DNA from: JACAEY01 sp049700155
Lineage (GTDB): Bacteria; Nitrospirota; Thermodesulfovibrionia; Thermodesulfovibrionales; SM23-35
DNA: 15,768 nucleotides
Direction: 5' to 3'
Assembly: GCA_049700155.1 (NCBI GenBank)
Contig: JBNAVX010000056.1
Location: 1-15,768, forward strand
The notes beneath the pieces were generated by a model, which worked only from the letters and a program-made list of their open reading frames with translations, was not told where the DNA came from and did not search any database. Each line of letters begins with the position of its first letter. Position 1 is the stretch's first letter. Made by a program: the position numbers and the translations under genes. Positions 1 to 7,492 of this stretch are shown here, piece after piece.

Positions 1-472
1 CTGTTGTTGCGATCTGGACTTTCTGAATAGAGTCATTATATACAATGCTTACCTGCCTTACTCTATCATCATAACCCCTTGCAACAGCATCTGCTTTTCT
101 AACGATAGAGATCTTTTTCTCTATTGGTAAATCTTCAGGTAACATCTCTATATCAAAAGATACAGAAGGATATTTTGTTATAAGTTTAATAATTGAATCA
201 GAAGTCTTTCTCGTAATAGATTTGCTAACCGCTGAAGCTATATTTAAAAGTGCTCTTTCAGAGAGGTCATTACTATATGCATAGAAAGATTTGTAGTCAT
301 AAATGAGTCGGATACCAAGCCCGTAATCAACACCCGAGACAACTTTTTCAATCTTACTGTCTTCAAGATGGATAATAGTAGATTTTTTGTTTTCTACGAA
401 TATCTCTGCATAATCACCTCCAGATGATATGGTTTTTTTTAATACTTTTGTTAGAAGTTCTTTATCAAGCAT
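1..472 (-). CDS. tldD: Metalloprotease TldD, N-terminal part (cut by window start)
   Basis: Reading the minus strand from an ATG at 470-472 gives an open frame of 157 codons that runs off the window edge. It begins MLDKELLTKVLKKT and continues with a GGDYAEIFVE segment, then SGVDYGLGIRLIYD and YAYSNDLSERALLNIA, which match the N-terminal domain of TldD rather than of its partner TldE/PmbA. TldD is the zinc-protease subunit of the TldD/TldE complex, which trims peptides in the cytoplasm, including modified peptides and antitoxins in other bacteria. The metal-binding HExxDH-type motif lies in the C-terminal half, outside this window, so activity cannot be judged. The start is the natural N-terminus of the family. 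No Shine-Dalgarno sequence precedes it, but an extended -10 element sits exactly where it would give a leaderless mRNA. It is transcribed away from the phosphorylase gene. The family call is firm; TldD versus TldE is likely but not certain. Confidence 0.85.
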   Translation of the reverse strand, partial: MLDKELLTKVLKKTISSGGDYAEIFVENKKSTIIHLEDSKIEKVVSGVDYGLGIRLIYDYKSFYAYSNDLSERALLNIASAVSKSITRKTSDSIIKLITKYPSVSFDIEMLPEDLPIEKKISIVRKADAVARGYDDRVRQVSIVYNDSIQKVQIATT

Positions 473-478
473 AATTGA

Positions 479-487
479 ATTATAACA
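479..487 (-). promoter_or_regulatory. Extended -10 promoter of tldD (predicted leaderless start)
   Basis: On the minus strand this reads TGTTATAAT, a perfect extended -10 (TGn plus TATAAT). Counting the last T as -7 puts +1 at 472, the A of the tldD ATG. No good -35 is visible, which extended -10 promoters do not need. The box overlaps a small palindrome, ATAATT-G-AATTAT, at 471-483. The transcription start is inferred, not shown. Confidence 0.55.
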
Positions 488-527
488 GAATAATGTTAAA
501 TGGTAGTTAGTAGTTTTTTTAATAATC

Positions 528-536
528 TGCTATTAT
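528..536 (+). promoter_or_regulatory. Extended -10 promoter of the phosphorylase gene (predicted leaderless start)
   Basis: This reads TGCTATTAT, an extended -10 with one mismatch to TATAAT. With its last T as -7, +1 falls at 543, the A of the phosphorylase ATG. No Shine-Dalgarno sequence lies in front of that ATG. No convincing -35 is seen. It mirrors the tldD promoter on the other strand of the same 70-base gap. Confidence 0.5.
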
Positions 537-542
537 TGTAAT

Positions 543-1328
543 ATGCCTAAAATAGGTATTATTGGTGGTAGCGGTCTTTATGATATACCAGGACTTATTA
601 TCAGAGAGCATCGAAAGATAACTACACCTTTCGGAGACCCGTCAGACTCTTATATTATAGGAGAATATTCTGGCAGTGAAATTATATTTCTTCCAAGACA
701 TGGCTTGAAACATCAATTCCCTCCTCATAAAATAAATTACAGGGCAAATATATGGGGATTTAAAGAACTTGGTGTAGAGAGGATATTGTCAATCAGTGCT
801 GTTGGGGGTATCAATCCAGTTCTTAAGCCAGGTATATTTGTAGTCCCTGATCAGATTGTTGACATGACGAAGAAGAGGGAATCTACATTTTATGATGGTG
901 ATGAAGTCGTTCATATAGATTTCACAGAACCATTTTGTCCAGAGTTAAGAAATATTGCCATAAAGGCTGGTGAAGAATCAGGAATAGAATTACAAAAATC
1001 AGGTACCTATGTGTGTGTGGATGGTCCAAGATTAGAGACAAGGGCAGAGATAAGAATTTTCAAAAAAATGGACATTGATATAGTTGGGATGACAGTGATG
1101 CCAGAGGCAACCTTAGCTAGAGAAGCTGAGCTTTGCTTTGCATGCATAGCTATTGTTACAAATTATGCAGCAGGGATTACAGGCAAGAAACTTACAACAA
1201 CAGAGGTTATAGAAGTAATGAAAGGGTCGTTAATAAAAATAGAGAGCTTTATTAAGAATATTATTTATCTTATACCCGTCAATAGAAACTGTGCGTGTAG
1301 ATATGCGCTCAGAGATGCCCAGATGTGA
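543..1328 (+). CDS. MTAP/PNP-family nucleoside phosphorylase, probably methylthioinosine- or 6-oxopurine-specific
   Basis: This 261-residue protein belongs to the trimeric MTAP/PNP phosphorylases, which split methylthioadenosine or purine nucleosides with phosphate in the cytoplasm, salvaging the base and ribose-1-phosphate. Visible motifs are IGGSG (7-11), the phosphate-contact RHG (52-54), NYRANIWG (65-72), SAVGGI (85-90), GPRLET (161-166) and GMTVMPE (182-188). The sequence resembles MTAP most in its N-terminal half and in the Cys-rich tail NCAC (249-252). However, the base-binding loop is TNYAAGI (206-212), with Asn where human MTAP has the Asp that recognises adenine. Asn with Ala-Ala-Gly is the pattern of PNPs and of Pseudomonas methylthioinosine phosphorylase. 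Automatic annotation would probably say mtnP; substrate is therefore left open. No other methionine-salvage gene lies nearby. The ATG is the family's natural start, without a Shine-Dalgarno site. The stop lies 3 bases before the next ATG. Confidence 0.85.
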   Translation: MPKIGIIGGSGLYDIPGLIIREHRKITTPFGDPSDSYIIGEYSGSEIIFLPRHGLKHQFPPHKINYRANIWGFKELGVERILSISAVGGINPVLKPGIFVVPDQIVDMTKKRESTFYDGDEVVHIDFTEPFCPELRNIAIKAGEESGIELQKSGTYVCVDGPRLETRAEIRIFKKMDIDIVGMTVMPEATLAREAELCFACIAIVTNYAAGITGKKLTTTEVIEVMKGSLIKIESFIKNIIYLIPVNRNCACRYALRDAQM

Positions 1329-1331
1329 GTA

Positions 1332-2699
1332 ATGGAAACCATCCTTGTAATAGAAGATAAGGAATCAATGGCAAGGATGCTCAAGGATACACTTGAGTCT
1401 GAAGGTTATAGGGTTATATCTGCTGGAACAGGTTCAGAAGGTATAAAGTATCTAAAAGAAGAAAAGATAGACCTTGTGATAACTGATCTTAAATTGCCTG
1501 ATAAAGATGGTTTAGAGATACTTAAAATCTCAAAAGAAGATAATCAGCTCAGACCTGTAATCGTAATGACAGCCTTCGGGTCTATTGAGACAGCTGTTAC
1601 TGCGATGAAAGAAGGTGCATTTGATTTTATCACAAAACCTTTTGATATTGACCATCTTCTTATGCTCATAAAAAGGGCACTTGAGGCACAGATGCTCCTC
1701 ACAGAAAATTTGCTTTTAAAAGAAGAGTTTGCTCCAAAATTGAAGTTTCCAAGGATTATTGGGAAGAGTGAAGGTATAACTGCAGTTGCACAGATGGTGC
1801 AGAAGGTTGCACCAACAAAAACAACAGTTCTTCTTATCGGTGAGAGCGGAACAGGGAAAGAGCTTTTTGCAAGGGCAATCCATAATCTCAGTAAAAGAAT
1901 GAAATATCCTTTTGTGCCGATTAACTGCGCAGCAATACCTAAAGACCTTCTTGAGTCTGAGCTATTTGGACATGAAAAAGGTTCTTTTACTGGTGCAGAA
2001 TACAGGAAGATAGGAAAGTTTGAACTTGCAGATAAAGGAACAATATTTCTTGATGAAGTGGGTGATATGGATTTTACTCTTCAATCTAAACTCTTGAGGG
2101 CTATTGAGGAGTCTGAAATAGAGAGGGTTGGAGGTATAAGACCAATCAAGGTAGATGTCAGGATCATCGCTGCGAGTAATAAAGACCTTGAAAAAGCTGT
2201 TGAAGAAAAAACTTTTAGAGAAGACCTTTTTTACAGGTTGAACGTCTTTCCCATCAGGATACCACCACTTAGAGAAAGGAAAGAGGATATCCCTCTGCTT
2301 GTTGAGTATTTTATTAATAAGTACTGCCGTGAAATAAAGACCCCTTTGAAGAATATTTCAGGAGAAGCACTCGAAATCCTCATGAACTACCACTGGAAAG
2401 GTAATGTCAGGGAGTTAGAAAATACAATTGAGAGAGCCATAATACTCTGCGATGGAGATACAATTACACATGAGCACATTACTATCTCAAAACAGGTCAC
2501 TGATGAATATATAAAAACAGTCCCGATGGGAGAAACACTTGAAGATGTAGCAAAGAGGGCACAAAGGATAGCAGAGACTCAAAGGATCGTTGAGGTTCTT
2601 AAAGAGACAAAAGGGAATAAAACTAAAGCAGCTGAAATACTCCGCATAAGCTATAAAACACTTTTCACAAAGATTAAAGAATACGGTATTGAATCTTGA
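1332..2699 (+). CDS. NtrC-family sigma-54 response regulator
   Basis: A 455-residue three-domain activator of sigma-54 RNA polymerase. The receiver domain (about 1-118) has the acidic pair E8/D9, phospho-acceptor D52 in LVITDLKLPDKDG, T80 and K102. The AAA+ domain (about 140-370) has Walker A GESGTGKE (170-177), the sigma-54 contact loop as GSFTGA (217-222, instead of the commoner GAFTGA), Walker B GTIFLDEVGD (236-245) and the REDLFYRLNVFPI segment (296-308). A Fis-type helix-turn-helix closes the protein (about 416-452, around GNKTKAAEILRISYKTL). It should be phosphorylated by a sensor kinase, bind an upstream site and use ATP to open sigma-54 promoters. No kinase gene is in the window, so it is an orphan here and its targets are unknown. 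It starts 3 bases after the phosphorylase stop, so the two are probably co-transcribed. No Shine-Dalgarno sequence is obvious. I saw no sigma-54 promoter in any gap of the window. Confidence 0.93.
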   Translation: METILVIEDKESMARMLKDTLESEGYRVISAGTGSEGIKYLKEEKIDLVITDLKLPDKDGLEILKISKEDNQLRPVIVMTAFGSIETAVTAMKEGAFDFITKPFDIDHLLMLIKRALEAQMLLTENLLLKEEFAPKLKFPRIIGKSEGITAVAQMVQKVAPTKTTVLLIGESGTGKELFARAIHNLSKRMKYPFVPINCAAIPKDLLESELFGHEKGSFTGAEYRKIGKFELADKGTIFLDEVGDMDFTLQSKLLRAIEESEIERVGGIRPIKVDVRIIAASNKDLEKAVEEKTFREDLFYRLNVFPIRIPPLRERKEDIPLLVEYFINKYCREIKTPLKNISGEALEILMNYHWKGNVRELENTIERAIILCDGDTITHEHITISKQVTDEYIKTVPMGETLEDVAKRAQRIAETQRIVEVLKETKGNKTKAAEILRISYKTLFTKIKEYGIES

Positions 2700-2703
2700 C
2701 ACT

Positions 2704-2722
2704 ATAATTCTCATGGAATTAT
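2704..2722. repeat. Small AT-rich inverted repeat between ntrC-type gene and yebC
   Basis: ATAATTC and GAATTAT form a 7-bp stem around a 5-base loop just after the regulator stop. There is no T-tract, so it is a poor terminator. It overlaps a TATAAT (2703-2708) that lacks a properly spaced -35. It might be a dyad operator or nothing at all. Confidence 0.25.
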
Positions 2723-2753
2723 CATAAATTATCTTTTGCATTAGGGTTTTTAT

Positions 2754-2759
2754 GGAGGT
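2754..2759 (+). promoter_or_regulatory. Strong ribosome binding site of yebC
   Basis: GGAGGT lies 5 bases before the yebC ATG at 2765. Together with the site before glmM it shows that this genome does use Shine-Dalgarno initiation, which makes the lack of such a site before tldD and the phosphorylase gene meaningful. Confidence 0.8.
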
Positions 2760-2764
2760 TCATC

Positions 2765-3520
2765 ATGTCAGGTCATTCAAAATGGGCGCAGGTAAAACAT
2801 AAGAAGGCTGTTGTTGATGCAAGAAAAGGGAAGACATTCTCTAAGATTGCAAAAGAGATAGCTGTTGCAGCAAGACTTGGTGGGGGAGACCCTGATGGCA
2901 ACCCAAGGCTCAGGACCGTGATAGAAAAGGCAAAAGAAGTGAATATGCCAAGTGAGAACATCAAGAGAGCTATAATGAAAGGAACAGGTGAATTGCCAGG
3001 TATGACATATGAAGAATCAATATATGAAGGCTATGGTCCGGGTGGCACAGCAATACTTTTAGAAGTTCTAACAGATAATAGAAACAGGACAGTCTCAGAA
3101 ATAAGACACATTATGGCTAAGAATGGTGGGAATTTAGGTGAAGCAGGTTGCGTGTCCTGGATGTTTGAAAAGAAGGGATATATCCTTGTTGAAAAATCAA
3201 AGGTTGACGAAGATACACTGATGTCTTTAGCACTTGATGTTGGTGCTGAAGATATGAAGAATGACCCTGGAGAAGAGAACTACGAGATTATCACAGCCCC
3301 TGAAGATATGAATAGGGTAAAATCAGCTATTGAATCAGCTGGTATACCTATATCTCTTGCAGAAATAACAATGCTACCAAAGAGTTATGTTGCACTTGAT
3401 GAAAAATCTGCAGAACAGATGATCAGATTGATTGACGCCCTTGAAGAACATGATGATGTCCAGAATGTATACACTAACTTTGATATACCTGATGAGGTAA
3501 TGGCAAAGGTTGGGAAGTAA
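2765..3520 (+). CDS. yebC: YebC/TACO1 family protein
   Basis: A 251-residue YebC/TACO1 protein of usual length. The N-terminus MSGHSKWAQVKHKKAVVDAR is the family signature, followed by KTFSKIAKEIAVAAR, DPDGNPRLR (42-50) and NMPSENIKRAI (60-70). Mid-protein YEGYGPGGTAILLEVLTDN and the GGNLGEAGCVSWMFEKKG segment complete the three-domain fold. The family was long annotated as a transcriptional regulator; more recent work places it on the ribosome, where bacterial YebC and mitochondrial TACO1 help translation through proline-rich stretches. In many bacteria it stands beside ruvC, but no ruv gene is here. It has a strong Shine-Dalgarno site. Its last 11 bases overlap the TTG start of the DUF502 gene, so the two are probably translationally coupled. 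Confidence 0.95.
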   Translation: MSGHSKWAQVKHKKAVVDARKGKTFSKIAKEIAVAARLGGGDPDGNPRLRTVIEKAKEVNMPSENIKRAIMKGTGELPGMTYEESIYEGYGPGGTAILLEVLTDNRNRTVSEIRHIMAKNGGNLGEAGCVSWMFEKKGYILVEKSKVDEDTLMSLALDVGAEDMKNDPGEENYEIITAPEDMNRVKSAIESAGIPISLAEITMLPKSYVALDEKSAEQMIRLIDALEEHDDVQNVYTNFDIPDEVMAKVGK

Positions 3521-4139
3521 AAGGACTATCTCTATAAAAGCAACTTTTAAAAGAAGATTTTTCGCAGGTCTTCTTGTCTCAGTCCCTATAATATTCACCC
3601 TTTTAATCATAGGATGGTTTTTCCAATTTATTGATGGACTTATCGGTACTTTCTATGACGATATACTTGGTTACCATATCCCTGGACTCGGTTTTATTTC
3701 TGCAATAGTTCTTATATTCATCGTTGGGGTTATTTCTACTAATGTATTTGGAAGGAAGGTCATAGAATTTTTTGAAAAGATCATGTTACGTATCCCTGTA
3801 TTCAAGAGTATTTACACTGCTGTTAAACAGCTTGTGGATGCATTCTCTCCTGAAAGTAAAGGTTCCTCTTTCAAAAGATTTGTAATAGTTGAGTATCCGA
3901 AGCAAGGTGTATATTCCTTTGGTTTCCTTACAAAGGAATATACTATTAAAAAAGGGAAAGATGGCATTGAACAACCACTCAGAGCAGTTTACATTCCAAC
4001 TAACCACCTTTATTTTGGAGAAATAGCACTTTTTGGAGAAAAAGAGGTTTTCTACACTGATATCCCGATCGAAGAAGGTATAAAAATTATCCTTTCAGGT
4101 GGTATTGCAGCACCAGAGAGGATTTCAGAGGCAAGATAA
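3510..4139 (+). CDS. DUF502 family inner-membrane protein
   Basis: A 209-residue protein of the DUF502 family, whose function is not known. Two hydrophobic segments (about 17-41 and 58-80) form an N-terminal membrane hairpin. The conserved stretch LRIPVFKSIYTAVKQLVDAF (93-112) follows, then a soluble C-terminal part with VYIPTNHLYFGE near 160-171. The proposed start is a TTG inside the end of yebC (11-base overlap). No ATG precedes the first membrane segment, and a usable GAGG lies 13 bases upstream, so TTG is the best choice but not proven. The stop TAA shares a base with the glmU ATG, so yebC, this gene and glmU look like one translationally coupled unit. Its placement beside glmU may hint at an envelope role, but that is inference. 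The coding sequence contains a perfect 13-bp hairpin at 3909-3943. Confidence 0.88.
   Translation: MGSKRTISIKATFKRRFFAGLLVSVPIIFTLLIIGWFFQFIDGLIGTFYDDILGYHIPGLGFISAIVLIFIVGVISTNVFGRKVIEFFEKIMLRIPVFKSIYTAVKQLVDAFSPESKGSSFKRFVIVEYPKQGVYSFGFLTKEYTIKKGKDGIEQPLRAVYIPTNHLYFGEIALFGEKEVFYTDIPIEEGIKIILSGGIAAPERISEAR
3909..3943. repeat. Perfect 13-bp inverted repeat inside the DUF502 gene
   Basis: GTATATTCCTTTG (3909-3921) and CAAAGGAATATAC (3931-3943) are exact reverse complements around a 9-base loop. It lies in codons 134-145 and is in frame with no disturbance of the protein. No T-tract follows on the plus strand. RNA would fold into a stable stem in mid-message. Confidence 0.8.
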
Positions 4140-5575
4140 TGGATTTTGCTGGCGTTGTTTTAGCAGGTGGACTTGGTAAAAGGATGAACTCATCTATTCC
4201 AAAAGTCCTACATACAATTTTCGGAAAACCCATGATTCAATACGTTCTTGATACACTCTATGCTCTGAAACCTGCAAAAGTAATAGTTGTTGCTGGAAGA
4301 CATATAAAGGAGATAAAAAATTCAGTAAAAGAAAAAGGGCAAACTATCTTTGTGAAACAGGAAGAAGCAAAAGGAACAGCAGATGCTCTTATGAATGCAT
4401 TACCAGCCCTTAAAGGTTTTAATGAATCTATTATTGTTGTTAATGGAGATACCCCCCTCATTGTCAAGAATACCCTCAAGAAACTCTTAACGCTCCATAA
4501 GAGAAAAGGTAACATTATATCTCTACTTTCTTTTGTTGCAAATGAGCCAGGCTCCTATGGCAGGATTATAAGAAATAAAAATGACGAATTGTTATCAATA
4601 GTTGAGGACAGAGATGCAACAGAATCCCAGAAAAAGATCAGAGAGGTTAATAGTGGTATTTATGCTATTGAGCCTGAAGCTTTAGATATTTTAAAAGAGA
4701 TAAAACTCAATAAGTCAAAGGGTGAGTATTATTTGACCGATATAATTGAAATAGCAAAAAATAAAGGTTTGAAAGTAGACGCCTTTTGTTTCACCTCTGA
4801 AGAGGAATTAATTGGAGTAAATACCCTACAGGAACTCGATAGAGTCAGACAGATAATGAAAGAAAGGATAATTAAAAGATGGATAGATAAAGGTGTCAAC
4901 TTTATGGACACATCTTCTGTATTTATTTCTCCTGATGTCTCGATAGGTAAGGACACATTTATATACCCAAATGTTTATATTGAAGGAAATACAAGAATTG
5001 GCAAAGGCTGTTATATATATCCTAATGTAAGGATTTTTAATAGTATCATAAAGGATGGTGTGTATATTAAAGACTCTACCCTGATAGAAGAGTCTATAGT
5101 AAAAAATAATGCATCTATAGGACCTTTTGCACGTATTCGACCGGGTTCTGTGATTGGCAAAGGGGCAAGAATTGGAAACTTTGTTGAAGTAAAAAAATCA
5201 GTAATAGGATCAGGGACAAAAGCAGGGCATTTAACTTATCTTGGCGATTCAAAGATTGGTAAAAATGTAAACATAGGTGCAGGGACAATCACCTGCAATT
5301 ATGATGGATATAATAAACATATTACGTACATTGAGAATGATGTATTTATAGGAAGTGACTCTCAGCTAATAGCACCTGTAAGAATATGTAAAGGTGCTTA
5401 TGTAGGTGCTGGCTCAACAATTACAAAGAATGTCCCTTCAATGTCTCTTGCCTTAAGCAGGGTAAAACAAACTAATATTAAAGATTGGGTAACCAAAAGA
5501 AGGTTAAAGGTTAAAACTGAAAAGTTACAAATGAAAGGGGCAAAAAGCACAGGTCAAAAAGCAAAGGACAGATAA
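4139..5575 (+). CDS. glmU: Bifunctional GlmU: GlcNAc-1-P uridyltransferase / glucosamine-1-P acetyltransferase
   Basis: GlmU makes UDP-GlcNAc in the cytoplasm: it acetylates glucosamine-1-phosphate with acetyl-CoA, then adds UMP from UTP. The N-terminal nucleotidyltransferase (about 1-230) shows LAGGLGKRM (8-16), PKVLH (21-25), KGTADA (78-83), the metal-binding VNGD (101-104), NSGIY (171-175) and YYLTDII (197-203). The C-terminal half (about 255-450) is a left-handed beta helix of hexapeptide repeats with RIRPG (332-336), NFVEVKK (347-353), catalytic H364 in KAGHLTYLGD, and NIGAGTITCNYDG (378-390). Both active sites look intact. The length of 478 includes a basic Lys-rich tail of roughly 25 residues beyond the usual end. 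Its ATG overlaps the DUF502 stop by one base. An AGAGG at 4127-4131 serves as ribosome binding site. glmS follows after 37 bases. Confidence 0.97.
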   Translation: MDFAGVVLAGGLGKRMNSSIPKVLHTIFGKPMIQYVLDTLYALKPAKVIVVAGRHIKEIKNSVKEKGQTIFVKQEEAKGTADALMNALPALKGFNESIIVVNGDTPLIVKNTLKKLLTLHKRKGNIISLLSFVANEPGSYGRIIRNKNDELLSIVEDRDATESQKKIREVNSGIYAIEPEALDILKEIKLNKSKGEYYLTDIIEIAKNKGLKVDAFCFTSEEELIGVNTLQELDRVRQIMKERIIKRWIDKGVNFMDTSSVFISPDVSIGKDTFIYPNVYIEGNTRIGKGCYIYPNVRIFNSIIKDGVYIKDSTLIEESIVKNNASIGPFARIRPGSVIGKGARIGNFVEVKKSVIGSGTKAGHLTYLGDSKIGKNVNIGAGTITCNYDGYNKHITYIENDVFIGSDSQLIAPVRICKGAYVGAGSTITKNVPSMSLALSRVKQTNIKDWVTKRRLKVKTEKLQMKGAKSTGQKAKDR

Positions 5576-5612
5576 CCATATGCTAAATGCTCTTTTTTAA
5601 TTACTATAAGGT

Positions 5613-7439
5613 ATGTGTGGGATAATCGGTTATACAGGAAAAAGAAATGCTGTCTCAATTGTAATGGATGGACTGAAACGCCTTGAGTACAGAGGTTATG
5701 ATTCTGCAGGAGTTGCTTTTTTTTCAGGCGATTCTATAGAGGTCAGAAGGTGCACAGGAAAGATAAAAGAACTTTCATCAATATTAGAATCAGAAAATCC
5801 TTTTAGTAAGACTGCCATAGGACATACAAGATGGGCAACCCATGGAAAACCTTCTGAAGAAAATGCGCATCCTCACAGGTCAGATACTATCGTTCTGGCA
5901 CATAATGGGATAATCGAAAATTACCTGGACTTAAAAGAAAAGATGATCAGAAAAGGATATGAATTCAAATCAGAGACAGATACCGAAGTTCTCTGCCATC
6001 TTATTGAAGAGTATATCAAGAAATATCAGTTTGAGGATGCTGTTAGAGAGGCTCTTAAAGAGGTTAAAGGTGCATATGCTATCGTTATTATCAAGGAAGG
6101 GGAGCCTGATAAAATTATTGGTGTACGTAAAGACAGCCCTCTTGTCGTGGGTTTAGGTGACGGAGAGTTTTTTCTTGCCTCAGATATACCAGCTTTCCTA
6201 AATTATTCTCAAGATGCAGTATTTATTGATGATGGTGAAATGGTTATACTGAGTAACAAAGGCTTTATCATAAAAGATTTAGACGGCAGACCTATAAAAA
6301 AAGATGTATGGTCAATACCTTGGAACCTCTCTATGGCAGAAAAGGGTGGTTATAGACATTTCATGCTAAAAGAGATCTATGAACAGCCAAGGGCAATTGG
6401 AGATACTCTTCGAGGCAGATTTAATCCAGAAAATGGTGAGGTGAATCTTGCCGAATTCGGATTGACTATAAATGAATTGAAGGAGATTGAAAAGATTTTT
6501 ATTGTTGCCTGTGGCACATCCTATCATGCAGCACTTATAGGTAAATACATGATAGAAGAACTCTCAAGAGTTTCTACCGAAGTTGATATCGCATCTGAGT
6601 TTCGCTACAGAAAACCTCTTATAAGAGCAGGTGACCTCACAATAATAATAACTCAATCTGGAGAAACAGCTGACACACTTGCTGCCTTAAGAGAAGCAAA
6701 GAAATTGGGTGCAAAGACACTAAGTATATGTAATGTTGTCGGAAGTACATGTTCAAGAGAATCTGATTATGTTTTTTACACCCATTCGGGTCCTGAAATT
6801 GGTGTTGCTTCAACAAAGGCATTCACAACACAGATAGTCGCTCTCTATCTCTTTGCAATTGGTTTGGCAAAGTCAAAAGGTAAAATATCAACCGACCTTT
6901 CTATGGAATTATTGAAAGAACTACTCATGCTTCCAGGAAAAGTTGAGGAGGCTTTATCTATAGATGAAAAGATAGCTAATATAGCAAAAGAGATTTTTAA
7001 GGCAAAGGGCTTTCTTTATCTCGGAAGAGGTATTAACTACCCAATCGCCTTAGAAGGGGCATTGAAGTTAAAAGAAATTTCTTATATACATGCAGAGGGA
7101 TATGCTGCTGGAGAGATGAAACACGGACCTATTGCACTGATCGATGAAGAGCTTCCTGTTATTGTTCTTGCACCTATGGACAATCTCTATCAGAAGGTAA
7201 TCTCTAATATCCAGGAGGTAAAAAGCAGAGGAGGAATAGTATTAGCAATTACTGATGATTTTGATAATGAAATTTATAAAATATCAGATAAATGTATGAC
7301 TGTTCCACGTACAAATACCTATCTTACACCTGTCTTGATGGCTATTCCTGTGCAGTTACTTGCTTATCATGTCGGAGTATTGAGAGGATGTGACGTTGAT
7401 CAACCAAGGAATCTTGCCAAAAGTGTTACAGTAGAATGA
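5613..7439 (+). CDS. glmS: Glutamine-fructose-6-phosphate aminotransferase GlmS
   Basis: GlmS converts fructose-6-phosphate and glutamine to glucosamine-6-phosphate, the committed step of amino-sugar synthesis, in the cytoplasm. The start is fixed by the mechanism: Met is removed to expose the catalytic Cys of MCGIIG. The glutaminase domain (about 1-225) has HTRWATHG (71-78), the oxyanion-hole NG (98-99) and ETDTE (121-125). Two SIS sugar-binding domains follow, with ACGTSYHAALIGKY, TQSGETADT (Thr replaces the Ser usual in SQSGETADT), GRGINYPIALEGALKLKE and AAGEMKHGPIALID. The C-terminus DVDQPRNLAKSVTVE is canonical. At 608 residues it is full length. The 37-base gap upstream is too short to hold a glmS ribozyme, and no Shine-Dalgarno site is evident; only AAGG lies directly before the ATG. 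It follows glmU and precedes the helicase gene by 53 bases. Confidence 0.97.
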   Translation: MCGIIGYTGKRNAVSIVMDGLKRLEYRGYDSAGVAFFSGDSIEVRRCTGKIKELSSILESENPFSKTAIGHTRWATHGKPSEENAHPHRSDTIVLAHNGIIENYLDLKEKMIRKGYEFKSETDTEVLCHLIEEYIKKYQFEDAVREALKEVKGAYAIVIIKEGEPDKIIGVRKDSPLVVGLGDGEFFLASDIPAFLNYSQDAVFIDDGEMVILSNKGFIIKDLDGRPIKKDVWSIPWNLSMAEKGGYRHFMLKEIYEQPRAIGDTLRGRFNPENGEVNLAEFGLTINELKEIEKIFIVACGTSYHAALIGKYMIEELSRVSTEVDIASEFRYRKPLIRAGDLTIIITQSGETADTLAALREAKKLGAKTLSICNVVGSTCSRESDYVFYTHSGPEIGVASTKAFTTQIVALYLFAIGLAKSKGKISTDLSMELLKELLMLPGKVEEALSIDEKIANIAKEIFKAKGFLYLGRGINYPIALEGALKLKEISYIHAEGYAAGEMKHGPIALIDEELPVIVLAPMDNLYQKVISNIQEVKSRGGIVLAITDDFDNEIYKISDKCMTVPRTNTYLTPVLMAIPVQLLAYHVGVLRGCDVDQPRNLAKSVTVE

Positions 7440-7492
7440 TAAATAGAGTGGACTCAAAGGGATAAATTTTGTTAATCTAATAACAAGGGGAT

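Noticed and set aside
2714..2740. Possible sigma-54 promoter before yebC (TGG ... TTGCA)
   Set aside because: The GG and GC are about 22 bases apart rather than the required 10 intervening bases.
5576..5612. Possible glmS ribozyme or riboswitch before glmS
   Set aside because: The gap is only 37 bases and lacks room for the ribozyme fold; the preceding sequence is coding glmU.
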